Assembly: GCA_944470555.2 (NCBI GenBank)
Contig: OX104134.1
Coordinates: forward strand, 12,627,248-12,691,247
Reading direction: 5' to 3'
DNA: 64,000 nucleotides
Origin: Heterobilharzia americana
Taxonomy: Eukaryota > Platyhelminthes > Trematoda > Strigeidida > Schistosomatidae
The notes beneath the pieces were generated by a model. It was given only the letters and a program-made list of their open reading frames with translations, did not search any database and was not told the DNA's origin. Below are positions 11,131-24,130 of the stretch, in pieces. The first letter of the stretch is position 1, and each line of letters opens with the position of its first letter. Position numbers and translations under genes: made by a program.

Positions 11131-14100
11131 TATAAAAGGATCTAAATGAATAAAAAATAAATAGCTGTAATGATTTTCTAGTCATGGTTTGTCTTCTAAT
11201 GGTATGAAGGATAAACGCTTGCATACAACTATTTAACGAAGTCTCGCGGTTCAGTGATAACATGCATGTGAATCGTTGAGTGCATGTTGCGCTCAAGCAG
11301 TTTCAAGAGCAGTAGCATATCTAACACCCAGAGAAATTACCATTGTTAGACACCTACTGAAATTAACTGCATTGTCGTATATGTCTAATTATTCGAAGTT
11401 ATCTGTAAGGCCAAAAGAAACCAAAAAGAAATGACTCCTTTTATCTCGTTCTCAACTATGATTATGTTGTGAAATCTGCCTTCCATTCACAATAATCATA
11501 CACTCAACAAAGTTTCATTTTTCTGTACGCACTTGTAAACCTTAAAGATCACTATAGTTTACAGTTTAAAGTTCATTCCATTCAGTTGCATATCCATATT
11601 TTTCATACGATTCATTCTCTTCACAAATTTAAATAGAGTGAAAACAACAGCTTTAGAAAAATTGCATGGATTTATTTTATTTCGCAATTTATTATGAGCT
11701 GCATTAAACCTACCTTTTATTGAACATATAAAGTAGGAGAAGACAAATAACAGTCTGTAAACGGGAGTTGAATTTTTCTTTCATTGAATCCTTTTCCATG
11801 ACAAACGTCAGTCGTTACTTAACCAAATCAAAGTTGCTTTAACCGATGGAAACAATCATATATGCCCTCCAAATGAACCAGCCTATGTAAAAACACTTTC
11901 TGTTGACAACTTCTTGACATTTTCCGAGTGTTTCCTAATAATGTGTAAACATTTTTGACTTTGAATAAGTAAAACACCTAAATATCAGAAATTTAACTTA
12001 CTACTTGGAAATATGAGAAGGCATTTTCAGCAAACGGTAGCGGTAAGCTTTTCAAAGCGTACAAAGTTAAAACTTGGTCTAAAACATTTGTAACTTGCTA
12101 AGTGGGATCATCCATGGTGTCCTAGTGACCGGTGAAATCTAAGCAGGATTGAAAAGGCTCAATTTGTTTGCGTCAAATTACACCATCTACGAATATGTCA
12201 AAGTGTCCGATGGTTTGCTAAAGATTGAGCGTATTGTACAGCAGTTCTCTCTGTTCTGTTACGTCACTGCAAAACATGGTTAGTAAATCTGAAATACATA
12301 GGAAATATTCAGCTGCTTGACTACCTCTGCCTTCGCAGCATAAACCAAGGCCAGTGTAACCACCATATGGGTTTTGTAAAAGTAAGAGGTACAGTTTTTG
12401 GGCATAACAAGTAATTCATTTGATGGAACTGTAAACGTTCATGAACTTAGGTGACTAAAATATATATTACGCCGTTTACTTCGGTGAGGTTGAGTTGAGG
12501 TTGGGTTAGTCTTAAAAAACGTTGAAGGCAACTAGATTTTGGTGTATCATCAGTTCAGGAAGCCTCTGACTGTCAGAATGAGCTATGTAGGGAAATTTAA
12601 GCTTCCCAGCTGTGGTTCAGAAGATAATCATGGTCTAGTACTGAAAGCTCTGGGTGGTATGTCTTAGAATTTATTTAACTGCGATAGATCCATACAGATT
12701 ATCTTTGTCCTAATAATCACATCACATTTCGCTATTTGCTTGACTTTCTCTTATTCTCTCTTCATAACCTTCTACGAGTTTTGATTACATATTTTTACTA
12801 TTTCTGTCTTTCTTCTTGATACCTTGTATCTTGGTGTACTGATTTGAAATGTTGCATAGTAATGCCAAGTCCCTTGTTAATATTGAGTGAGTGATTCAAA
12901 ACTAAAATATTTGTTATCATTCTGTCACAGTGTTTATTTAAGGTTCTTGTATACCAGATTGAAAGTATGAATGACTTTGTAGCACGAACAGAAACAGTAA
13001 GTTTCAGTCCGGCAGAATGGGGACGAAAATACTTTAGTGAACGGAATTGTTTTCATCAGCACTATTCCCAAAAGTTCTATACCTTAATTAAATACATTTA
13101 GTATGCACCACTTTGAATAAAGAAGGTCAACATGTTCTGCAAAAAATATAATGCTTGATAGGTTTTAAGGAAGAAAATGGTGCGAAAATAAGAATTGCAC
13201 ACGAAGTAGTAAACACGGGTAGTAGAAAAAGTAATCACACTGAGATAAATGTGAGCTGGGATAAAGAATGTACTGTAAAATCAGTAAACATTAGTTATTT
13301 GGAGGGAAATCAGAAGTTAGTATCATAGATATGTGACAGAAGACTGAAACTGAGATATAAAAGCAGTTAGTTAATTTTTAGAGCTGACATGCTAAGATGC
13401 ATACAAAGCAAAAGCACTAAAAGGAACCTTCAATTTATGTGGTGCTTCAACAATGCAAACCATCTGTTTTATTATAGTTTTTGAAAGATTCTGTAGAGTT
13501 CTGTAGGCTGCATCGAATCAGTACTGTGAAACACATTTTTTCATGAGGAAGAGTCTAAAATAATTTATTCGAATATTTCTTTGATTAGCTTATACTTTTA
13601 GATCTTGCCTACCCATTTCGCATTGAACTCAAAGCTCAGACGTAGCTTCTTCTTAGCATTAATTGTCGTCAGATGATCAGGTATAAGGTTTTGCAAATAC
13701 TGTTTTCACAAAGCTTATTTACTCTTTTAACTCAATGAGTGAAAAAATTCAGTGAAAAGCATTTTATTACACCACTTAAAGACTACTTACAGGAAAAAAA
13801 AATCAAGAAATCAATATTACCTGTACATTCTTCAGAATAAAGTATCATATTTATAATCATTTGTCAGTTTAGACTTTTGATACATTAGTATTTCAGGTCT
13901 CTATTTATCCGTTATTATGAGTATTGACTTCAGAAGGTAAAACATAAGGTTGAAGAGCAGGATCATTTTTTCATAACTGTAGTTTTTGTTCATTTTCATT
14001 TTTTCTAATGCAGTTCAGCTTTTGCATTAGCCCTTTCTGCTTAGTGACATGTTTAACTCAAAAAAGTGATACATCTTTATTCACTAGGACTCTTCTTTAG

Positions 14101-15239
14101 GTAGGATAAATAATGCTTCAAATGAAAATGTTTTTGCGACTATTTCTATCGTTTTGTTCCAATTTTTTGAAATGTAACATATCCTGATAAGCAGTTATGT
14201 GACAAAACTTCCTCTCAGTGATTCATCTCATTAGGAAAACATATTGATTTTTAGTCTGTTCTGAAAATGCGTGAGAATAGAAAAATATTTACTTTATCAA
14301 GGCTCAATGATATTGATTGGAGTCATTTTTACCTTAAAATATACTTGTATCAAAAACTTAAATGTCATAAAAAAGTTAAAGGCTGCAAAGTCAGTGGTAT
14401 CTTTTTTATCTTTTCACTTGAGATCATAATTTTTACTGGCCAGTTGAAATTCCTTACAAACTGACCTATCATGGCAATGACCTATCATTACCAAACAGTA
14501 AGACGGATAGATATACTTTCGCAAACAATAATTTGCATGTGCATTAAGATGCATTTAACGGATCATGAGTTTAATTTTCATGGTGAATGAAAGCGCTGAA
14601 TTAATAGTTTGAAGCACGTCAAATTAAACTTTCGAAACGTATGTGAGGGCACTTATACAAGTACAATAAATAGAGATAAATAGAGATATTTATTTTAACC
14701 TTTCTCCTCATGACAATCAAGTAGTCAACATATTTTGCAAACAAAAATCGATTTCTGCAATTTCGACTTTCAACTGAAATAAGTGAATTTCCTAGATTAA
14801 TAGTCTCACTAGTTTCAACTTAGCCTATGCTGCTGAACCACAAGAAAATAAGAAAATCTCTCCTTCTCCCCCTAGCATGATTTGCAAGCCAGATCACTAG
14901 ATTGGCATGACGTTTTTAAGAAATCAGTTGTATTACGTACTCTGTTACTAAACATACAGCAGCATAGGAACAGCTTGGTTTATTCAACTAACTGAGCCAA
15001 TTGCAGGTATATTTAGGTAAATATTCCAAAGCTAAGGTGATGTGACTAAGAAATGAATTCAAACTCTTTCAGGCATCCATATTGTTGTCAGTGAATTGAA
15101 CAGTTGGTGATAACCGTTTTTCAATGACTTGTGATATTAGATTGCTATGAAAACCAAAGCGGCTGCATGGGAGTTGAGAAACGAGACATGATAATTGAGA
15201 TTAATAATGTCTTATGTAAAGAATCACAGCCCTGTAATA
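11131..15239. other. AT-rich sequence, no gene seen
   Basis: Over 4 kb without a supportable ORF or repeat core. The open frame at 14267-14464 has no recognisable features. Confidence 0.5.
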
Positions 15240-15780
15240 CACAGAGGGACTCGATAAATACAAATCCATAGTCAGTTGGCAGGAAACAGAAGACCTAGCT
15301 TTCGTTTTTGTTGACATTCATCAACAAGGCGTATGTGCATCGATGAGGAAACTTATATTTCCTCGGTAGTTTGAACTTGCATCACTCAGTGTTGAAGTTA
15401 AAAACCCTAGCGATAAGCTGTTCAGGTCAACGATGGCTTCCTGTAGGACTGGATCGTATATATGAATTGGTTGCCAGTGGGTGGCGCATATAACCGTCTA
15501 GTCCTTAGTGTTAAGCACTGATCGTAGACTTTCGATCCAGTTCCTGAGGCTGCGAAGTAAGTCGTAGCAACACTGTGGTGCACTGATGATTGATTCTCAC
15601 CACCTTACACCAAAATATTGTGCACCGTGGGGTTACATAACTTTACTTAGTGACCACAGTGCTAAGCGTGCTCGATTGACTTCAATCAGTGATCAACCAT
15701 CAGGACTAAAAAGCTACATATGTTACCCAATGGTGATTGAATTGTGTACTCCTAAGTATATTCCGTAGTAATCAACTGGT
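15240..15780. other. Relatively GC-rich, unclassified low-ORF stretch
   Basis: Base composition here is visibly less AT-rich than the flanks, with motifs such as GGCTTCCTGTAGGACTGGAT. It looks like a decayed mobile element or LTR-like sequence, but I find no coding motif, terminal repeat or second copy in the window to prove it. Confidence 0.25.
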
Positions 15781-16100
15781 TGAAGACTAGCAATGAAAAG
15801 AATTTATTCTAGCAGCGTTTTCTGGCTGCCTGCAGTGATTTTAACATTCCATATTTTATTTCCCCCACATTTTGTAACAAAACTTTCTTCTAAACAGTGA
15901 TAAATTCGATATATTGAGTACTGGCTTTTACAAAGTGACTAATCAACTTACAGATTTCACTTTGCAAGACAAGTAGATTTCCTTTGGTATAAGATTAAAA
16001 ATAGTTTTTATTGAATCCTTATTAAGAGAAAATTTCTTTTTGACAGGAAAAAGCATTTGTTACAATTTAAATGTATATTAGTGTACACAGTTCTCTGAAA
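15781..16100. other. AT-rich sequence, no gene seen
   Basis: Nothing supportable is visible before the SINE fragment. Confidence 0.4.
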
Positions 16101-16195
16101 GACAGGTACATCCAGTTGACCAGTCCCAAACAAGACGAATCGCGCGTCCTGGATTCCACTGCTAGCAACTATCCATCGCTGATATTAAATTTACA
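16101..16195 (+). repeat. Sm-alpha type SINE fragment with hammerhead remnant
   Basis: GACAGGTACATCCAG, a CAGTCCCAAACAAGACGAA block, CGCGCGTCCTGGATTCCACT and GCTAGC followed by ACTATCCATC reproduce the ribozyme-containing part of the Sm-alpha SINE. The cleavage triplet GTC at 16146-16148 and stem I (CCAG with CTGG) are intact. The core CTGATGA reads TTGACCA and GAAA reads GAAT, so it should not cleave. The tRNA-like head is missing. Confidence 0.78.
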
Positions 16196-17248
16196 CTCTT
16201 CTAATTGTACAAAGGGGGAATAACAGCATCTGTTCATTCTTGAGGACTATTTTTCATTATAAGGATAAAGTTGTTGGTTATGACGTTAAGAACTTTGATA
16301 GACTATTTTTAGAACGATCAGTTGGACATGTGCAGCAAATTCTCAACCCTCAGTTTCCATAAAGCATAATTTTCACCAGAGTGGGATTAGGCTGAAAGAG
16401 ACGCAAGAGTGGTCAGACCAAGACATGTTTCAAGATGTAGACTCTCTAAATGATTTGATCGAGATTTCAAAAACAAATGTTTAAAGATCCTTGACTACTT
16501 AAGCCAAAATTGATTCCATGGCAGTGGATGTATTCAACGGCTGGTTCTCACCCCTATGAAATCGTTTGGTCTATCATAACGTCATTCTTAATTCCACTCA
16601 CTTTAATATGGCGCTGCAAAATGTGGCTGTTTAAAGGGATGGATATAAGAGCAGGTTAGCATACCTGCCATAAAAACAAGAAGAGTTCAGCGGTTATCCA
16701 CGCTTAATGAGGATGCGCTTCCACTTTTTTATATCTTGTTTACAAGAATGTCTAAGTTTTATCCCTCTCACCATGTTGTATAAGATCCTCTTAGTCTTGG
16801 CTTGTCTATTTTTAATTACCTTGTTCCTTATTTCTGGTTAATGATAATTTCTAATCTAGTAACACTGTGAATGACACTGATGAAAACCAAAGCCATTTTT
16901 GTGATATGTAGGTTATTCTATCTTAAATTAATGCATAGTCATTTTATTAAAAGACGAACGACTCACTGCATAAAATTTTCTTTCGACAGATCATTTATGA
17001 ATTCCTTATCTTCTTGTTAACGTTTTTCAATATTGATATCATTTATTTTCTATTTAGTCTTTCTTTTTATGCTCCCGTAAAGTGTGGGGACTTGAACCAA
17101 TGCACTTTGCAAAGCTCTCTGTCTATTCGTTTGCTTATCATGTAGACAAGGAACCTGGTTACCGACTCTTATCAAAACGCTATTTTTCTCAGTTCATTAC
17201 GAAGTACTCAAATTAAATTGTTCCCTAATTATTTTCTTTCTTTGTCAC
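16196..17248. other. AT-rich sequence upstream of the dynein-like exon, no exon recognised
   Basis: I looked for preceding dynein heavy-chain exons (for example a WLSGFFFPQ-like motif) and did not find one. The stretch 17060-17130 shares a GTAAAGTGTGG...ACTTGAA pattern with 30070-30090, hinting at a decayed RTE 3' UTR. Confidence 0.35.
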
Positions 17249-17804
17249 TGGGAGATTTTTAACAGTGATGAAACAAGAAGCCTTTCATAACTGTCTTAAA
17301 CACTCATCTCTAGACAACGGGAGTTTAAGCGACAACACGACCCAAATGTTTTTGGAGAATGTCAAACAAAACCATGTGGATGAGATATACCTACATGGGC
17401 TTCACTTAACTGGTGCATCATGGGATTTAAGAAATTCCATTATAACGGGTACTAAATGCAAAAAACTGAATGATGTTGCCACTGCTATATGTATCTGTTC
17501 ACAACACACGAAAAGTCTATAATTCAAATATTATTCATAAAGACCATATAAATACCACCACTTTATTATCAAAGGGAGTTAGAGTTGAGGACGTTGCGCA
17601 GAAATATGAGGCAGCCAATCTATATTGTTTTCGACAAAGAATAAATAAGTAGAAGCACTAGATAAGGTTTATATTACTCCCATTAATAAGAAATCAAATA
17701 GGCTGCGTAGTGTTTATATCACTTCATTGGCTTTAAAGTGTACAAAAACATTTCAGCATTGGATTCTACAAGGCTTTTTCATTACAGGTGACTTGCTGCA
17801 ATAA
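17249..17804 (+). CDS. Dynein heavy chain-like C-terminal end (terminal exons or pseudogene)
   Basis: Dynein heavy chains are microtubule motors; their extreme C-terminus has a conserved pattern, Y-[IVL]-x-G-L-x-L-x-G-A-x-W-D, then PVY..., then an xYITSLxLK and HWIxRGxALL ending. The frame 17265-17522 contains DEIYLHGLHLTGASWDLRNS (about 17376-17435). The frame 17664-17804, in the same phase, contains KVYITPINKKSNRL, SVYITSLALK and HWILQGFFITGDLLQ before the stop. The 140 bp between have stops. A donor at 17515 (GTCTAT) with an acceptor AG at 17651-17652 would restore the frame by removing 138 bp, but both sites are weak. A TTTTTAACAG acceptor precedes the first exon, and AATAAA lies at 17900. 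Axonemal type is likely. Weak splice sites and unusual residues leave pseudogene possible. Confidence 0.6.
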
Positions 17805-17899
17805 ATGTATACACTGAGGGTGAATATTTTAAATCTTTCATTTTAATGTTTTAAATAGTTAAATTATGACCAAACATTTATTTTTTATCATCTGAATGT

Positions 17900-17905
17900 A
17901 ATAAA
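17900..17905 (+). terminator. Candidate polyadenylation signal AATAAA for the dynein-like 3' end
   Basis: An AATAAA hexamer lies 95 bp after the TAA stop of the dynein-like frame, a plausible position for 3' end processing. In AT-rich DNA the hexamer is frequent, so it supports the gene call only weakly. Confidence 0.35.
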
Positions 17906-20900
17906 ATGTCTGATCATAATTTTGTTTTTGATTTGTCTGCAATAATAAGATGCCGAGTGTATACTCCTTTTATGTCCTCTATCTGATAGTTCCCAAAGTA
18001 CAGAAATTAGAAGATAAGATTATGTAAACAGAAGGATCTGTTGTTTCTTGACTTGCTGCGCTTGACATGCACTGCGAATCACTATGAAGGGAAACGTTTG
18101 TTGAAATTTTGCGATGACTAGCAGCTTACTTTAATTTCCCTACTCATAAAGTAGTCTTTTCTAAAAAGGTTATTTAGAGAATAGGTGATTGCTGACAAAA
18201 TCTTGGAAGAAAAGGTCGATATGTTCTTTTGTCGTGCAGTGTTATTCATTACCGCATTTGGATAGATTTTTCACAATGCATTCAGTATGCTTCCGTTTTT
18301 TATCGTTGATAACAAGTTAAGTAAGGATGAGTGCATCTACAATTCCACTAGTCATTCTCTTCTCCAATATACACAAAATAATTATCTTCAAAATGAACTT
18401 CATTAAGTCTGTAGACTATAAGAACTGCATCTGTTCAAGCGCATTTTCTCGCCTGCTGCATGAAGTGCATTATCGAAGCCTCTTAACACACTAATCATGA
18501 ATGGCAATTACTAGCAAATATGTCCAATCTCTGTGCACTATTAAGTTTAGATTAGTAGTCCTCAAAATGGACAGGGTTGGTTTAAGATAAAATTTAATTT
18601 ATACTGAAAATGAATGGTTTCAGAGCATTTACTTTATTGGCCTTGTCGACTTCAGCTTCTTCAGATTTGAAGATAAAGATCATACTCTGTGAATTCTTTC
18701 ATTCAGTGTATACCTCCCTTAAGTTAGCAAATAGAATGACCTTACGTGAGTCCTGTACATGTGTCTCAGGGAAAAAGGGGAAAATTCATACATCAATATC
18801 CAGTCGCTCTAGCTGTTCATATGATCTTTAGTGCTGATACAGGCTTAGCTTTCTTTGGTCTGAATTCTTGAGACATCAGCTATGCTGCTTTGTGTCCTCA
18901 AACTCTTAGCTACTGAGTGAGATGAAATTTAAGAGAATGCGGTGACCCCCAAGAAAATGGGGAAATGGCTCTGTAATGGTCAAAATAATGCTTGGGAGCA
19001 TTAAGAGATCGGAAGGTTTGTGATACTATTCAGTTGTTTCTCCTTAAGTAAAGGTGAGGCATCAGATATAAGAAACACAACATTTTCTCAAATGACTGCT
19101 TTTATAATGTTTTCTACATTCCATAAATAACCTTACTATTGGCAATCGATAGGTCCAGGCAGTATGCGAACATGAATTTTCTAGGATCAACAATATCTAA
19201 GGCCTGCTGTTACCGGTGACAAAGCATCACGATTAGAGATGCTGATCGTTTGTGGAAAACACCTTACGTTCTGCCACATAATTTTCTGGTCAATAATATG
19301 ATTTCAAAAACATTTATTTTTCGTGGCTATAGATGTTTACCCAATGCAAGTAAGTGTTTTTAGCACCACGTTAATCAAGTTCTCATTTTTGGTACGGTAA
19401 GATCTTCAAAAATAAACATTGCGGCTACTCATTTTTGAGTCGCTCGCTTCACTCAACAGACTTAAAGTGCAATACATACGTTATTCTTTTTATCTGTAGC
19501 AAATCATACATGAAAACTAACATTTTACCAATGAACTCATGTGTAAAGTATGAACTCTCCTAGTTATTATGAACTTACAGGGTTCAATAAGATCAAATTT
19601 CTCAGTATATATTCTATTTTGGTTCATTCCCTTCAACCGTGTACTGGCTAATATTACATTTTAGTATTTTTTCAAAACTTGAATTTCATTCAATACTCAT
19701 TTGAATATTTGTACAAGTGCCTTTAAAAGTCTACATAAACTTAAAGATATGTTTCTATATTTCCAAACCTGTCTAGTGGAATATAACTTCAACTTTTCCA
19801 TCGACAATCTTTTCCCAGCTTTTTGAAATACTTCAGGGAAATCTGTCACCAGAAATCAATTTTTCTGACGAATGTAATGGTAAAGAACAAACGTTTAAAG
19901 CGAACTTCACCCTGTCCCCTCCTTCATGTCCAATCAGAACAAGCATAACTGTACCAGGTAGAATCATCACAGACTCACTTCATTTTCTTCAAAATCTTAG
20001 TGACATGTGTTTGTGTGTGCATCTGCTTCGATAACCGACTTTGATAAGTACATTTGAGTTGAAAAGTTATGGTGAGAAATCACCCCAAATTTATTCATAC
20101 TTTTGTATTTATAGCGAAGATGTGAAAACGCTTTATGTTCCTAATTTGATCCCAATGCATCATTTTGGTTATCTTCCAGTTTATTAGTTTCCTCTTAGTC
20201 ATAATGACTTATGCTGTTGGGTTATCTTATACTGTTTCGATCTTATTACTCTGCTACTGTCTTACACCGTAATCTCATACATAGAATAAGATATTTTGTC
20301 TAAATACGCTCATAATATGGTTTCAGGTCAATATCAAGTATTGTACAAGTATGGTGCAAGAGAGTAGTTTCCACAAGAGCTCTTGGACATAAGTTGTGTA
20401 ATTTTCTTGCTATGAATGCAGTTTTTGTAGTTGTATTCTAGATGCACCAGGCGCTGTTAATGTTTCGAAATTTTGAATGCTTTTCAGTGACATACAGTTT
20501 TAAAAGATCACAATTTACTGGCAGATGAGACAGTATTGGTGGCATAAGAATTCAGGAAGTCAAAAAATCCACATATCTAGTTTCTTCCACTCACTCTGGA
20601 ACTATTTTCAAATTAGGTCCTAATTGCAGTAGTCCTATAAGCACTTGACTAAAGATTTAATTTCTTCGCTATTATTTACTGTTTTTTTACAACGTAAATG
20701 GATGAGTAAGCCGCTGGTTTTGATTGCTATAGATTTTTGATAAATGACGGCTACAGATGAAAGAGTTTCAGGTCACTGAAACCGATAACAAATCCTTTTT
20801 TAGACGAAGATGTGTTCCTTCGCAGTCAAACCTCACTCCCACTTTACAATCATACCTCTGTTGTTACTTTTCATTCGGCGCCTATCATTTGTGAACCATT

Positions 20901-22844
20901 CAAAAAATCCTGAACAAAGTTTACTTCAATTACTCTTTAATGCTTGATAAGAGTTGTAAACACTGTGATGCGACTGTTTCTAAGGTTGTGTGGGACACTT
21001 TTCTCGGAAAGATGTGTATGTCGGTAAGAATCCTGCTCCAAGAGTTTAAAACCGTTGCAACCTAGTCATACTACTCAACACAACATGGTACCTTTTTTAG
21101 ATTCTAACTATTTATATTCTGGTTAATAAAAGATTTGTTTTCTTTCAGTCCTGATTACACAACTAGACTCGACAAAATGAGATAGGTTTTACAGTTTGAC
21201 AGATGTATAAATGTATCATTTTTTGCTGTGCATACTAAAGGTTAAGAAGCACCAGTCGATTTCTGCCGTAAATTTTAGCTGCGTCACGTGCTGGCTAGTG
21301 ACGCTGAATCTCTTCGAATTTCTCTTAGACCTCAAAAAGGCCTACTTGATATGCAAATCCATAAGACTGTACTAACTTTGACTATCTGAATGAAATGTTC
21401 AAAAAGTATACTAAAGATAGGTGATTTATTTCATTGGCAATCTGGAGGATTTTTCAAGCCTTCCTGAACCTGCGAAGCGTATAACTGTTCCCAATGAATA
21501 AATTGCCAAGCTGTTCATCGCTTACTTTTTTTCTATATAAAGGCAAAGAATTACTTTCCTTTGCTATTCACTTAGCAGTAACCAATTCATATTACCTGGA
21601 ATGATAATAGTTCAATATTCAGCACTTTTTTAATTAGGGTTTAAGGAGCATTAAAATGTTACCTGATGAAAATAAATATAGTATAGCATCCTAGAATCCT
21701 ATTATATACAGACTTTAGGTCACTTTTTTCAATTGATTAGATTAGATTAGACCGATCATGTGATTAGGTCATAGTAATGATGTTGATTTATTTTACATTA
21801 CGAAAAAGAACCTAGTGAAGACATTTAGAGGAAAATTAGGGAAACTAATTTATATAAGTAAATTTTCCCATATAGAGATTGTTGGATTTTTCTATGATTG
21901 ATTACTACAATAATCTGTTATCGTCATTCTTTGTCACTGGGCAGTTTTCGTTAAATCATGATAATAGCTACTTTTGGGTACTAATTATATATTGGCAATC
22001 CAGTGAGACGGTGGTGAGAATATTTTCGGCAAATAAAATGATAGTGACTATTGTGAGTGGTATATGAATCTTATCTGATCTAGTGAAAATAGTATTTCAT
22101 CGTATAGGTTGATAGAATGGCATTCTATGGATTTACGATTGACACAAATATAACTTATGTAAAGAACTTTCCAGAAATGATTCGGATATTTATAACTTTT
22201 AACGTAATGTTCCAGAAATGAACTCTCAGTCTTTGCCTCAACAAACTAGACAGAAAACTATAGAAGAACATTATATCTGTTCACTGTTGATGGGATTTTC
22301 AAACTCTGTGCCCATTTATCCACATGGATTCCAGTGTTATAGAACAGAATTCGGAGAAATCATGCAAAAATCAGTTATTGCCACAAGAAAGAAAAAATTG
22401 AAGAACAAGTTGGTAGAATGATAGGTTAAGCATAAACTTATGGCAGTTTAATAGATAATTTGACGCTTTCTCATTTCTCGCTTTATCGTCTTGATGATAT
22501 GCGAACCACCACTTATATACATTCAAGTTAAAAAGTGCTAGAACCTCGGTAGTGGATTTCAAAAACATGCAGAAACTGTATTGGAGATTTCCACTTTTAG
22601 ATATTCTGATAAGAGATTTATTCTACTTATTGTCTTTCTTTCGAGAGAACATCTATCTAAACAATTTAATAAAATAATGTTTATTCAGCTCTTCACTAGC
22701 GTTACTACTGAAATCTAATAGGTGCATTACAAAGCTACCTAACACTTTCATCTTGTAAGATGTAACAACACTTTTAAGCCTGATTTAAACTGTTTTTAAA
22801 TGCAGTCCCAAAATATATTCTAACTTCAACATATGGAGATACTC
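17906..22844. other. AT-rich sequence, no gene seen
   Basis: About 5 kb with no supportable coding or repeat feature. Short open frames at 18610-18831, 21879-22067 and 22218-22421 show no family motifs. Confidence 0.45.
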
Positions 22845-22906
22845 AACCAACAACAAGCACCAATCACCATCAACGGGAGGAATCTGAAGTAAGTTGTCTC
22901 TTTCAA

Positions 22907-23444
22907 CTACCTACCTACCTACCTACCTACCTACCTACCTACCTACCTACCTACCTACCTACCTACCTACCTACCTACCTACCTACCTACCTACCTACCT
23001 ACCTACCTACCTACCTACCTACCTACCTACCTACCTACCTACCTACCTACCTACCTACACACCTACCTACCTACCTACCTACCTACCTACCTACCTACCT
23101 ACCTACCTACCTACCTACCTACCTACCTACCTACCTACCTACCTACCTACCTACCTACCTACCTACCTACCTACCTACCTACCTACCTACTTACCTACCT
23201 ACCTACCTACCTACCTACCTACCTACCTACACACCTACCTACCTACACACCTACACACCTACCTACCTACCTACACACCTACCTACACACCTACCTACCT
23301 ACCTACACACCTACCTACCTACCTACACACCTACCTACCTACACACCTACACACCTACCTACACACCTACCTACCTACACACCTACCTACCTACACACCT
23401 ACACACCTACCTACCTACACACCTACCTACCTACCCACCTACCT
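22907..23444 (+). repeat. (CTAC)n tetranucleotide tract, about 538 bp, inside the RTE ORF
   Basis: About 320 bp of almost pure CTAC is followed by about 215 bp where CTAC alternates with ACAC units. Because four bases cycle through all frames every 12 bp, every plus-strand frame encodes the same Tyr-Leu-Pro-Thr cycle with Thr and His variants and no stop. The 220-codon open frame 22894-23556 is mostly this repeat plus the RTE segment after it. The tract lies exactly at the Tyr-Leu of the conserved SFTYL-[GS]SIV motif. Confidence 0.97.
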
Positions 23445-23566
23445 GAGCAGCATCGTTCCAACTGCAGGCGGTGGTGACAGAGGCACAGATGTGGATGTCA
23501 AAGCCATGATCAGAAAGTTAGCAAGAGAGGCTTTCACCAACCTGAAACCAGTGTGAAGATCTACTG

Positions 23567-23878
23567 CACTCCACTCCACTCCACTCAGCATAAAGCATGA
23601 ACAAGATCCGGATTTTCAACACTGATATCAGTCAGTGCTTCTTTGTGATGTTTGAGAGACTTGGCGAGTCACGAAAAGTATTTTCAACAAACTACAGACA
23701 TTCATCAACAGTTGCCGCCTACGTCCACTCGATAGTGAAGATCAGATGACCAGAATAATAAGCATAAGCAACAAGGAACTCTGGCTGGCTGGCTGTCTGG
23801 CTGGCAACGAAACAACCAAGAACCCATCGCCCAGCAAATATGCAGAAGAAAGTGGTAATGGATTGGATTGGATTGGAT
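23567..23878 (+). repeat. Three more short tandem expansions in the same RTE copy
   Basis: A CCACT pentamer runs at 23567-23586, a TGGC tetramer with one TGTC variant at 23782-23805, and a GGATT pentamer at 23860-23877. The equivalent sites of the longer relative at 28.6-28.75 kb are not expanded (CTCTGGTTAGCTGGCTGG; AGATGGATTGGGC). The minus-strand copy at 43.4-43.7 kb has the same expansions. Confidence 0.9.
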
Positions 23879-24130
23879 ATACACTAGATCGTTGATCGTT
23901 TGGGGACATCATACACCAGGCTAGTCCGTCTAGTGGAATCCGGAGGGGAAACGACGAGTTGGGCGTTCGAGGCGATGGTGATATGTGGGAGATCATGTGA
24001 GGAAGAAATGAAAGGTTGTCGGCAGTGGTGGAGTCATGTTGAAAAGACTGCGGAGGAAAGGGTGGAATGGCGACCTACTACTGAATCCTTATGTTTCACT
24101 AGGAACCCAAGGGACAAATAATAACAATAA

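Larger units (their letters stand above)
22845..24130 (+). mobile_element. RTE-clade (SR2-like) retrotransposon 3' fragment with microsatellite-expanded ORF
   Basis: The fragment starts in the RT thumb region (ITINGRNLK near 22866), is interrupted by a (CTAC)n tract, and resumes with [24 protein letters not shown] (23451-23530) and the RTE C-terminal block. The 3' end reads AGGAACCCAAGGGACAAATA followed by an AT-rich trinucleotide-like tail. In other RTE elements this segment is continuous, as in SFTYLGSIV followed by GGTDADVKARIGKA. Stops and shifts abound, so it is inactive and 5'-truncated. It is nearly identical to the minus-strand fragment at 43.1-44.5 kb; 252 bp (23742-23996 against 43261-43515) translate identically in the antisense frame. 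Confidence 0.85.

Noticed and set aside
10872..11296. Minus-strand ORFs around 11 kb
   Set aside because: They overlap the Sm-alpha fragment in antisense and show no protein family features.
22894..23556. A real Tyr-Leu-Pro-Thr repeat protein
   Set aside because: The frame begins at TTG in a truncated retrotransposon, the repeat is open in all frames by its nature, and the end is RTE sequence.
23742..23996. Antisense 84-codon ORF conserved at 43261-43515
   Set aside because: It is a shadow of the RTE C-terminal region; conservation comes from the near-identical element copies.
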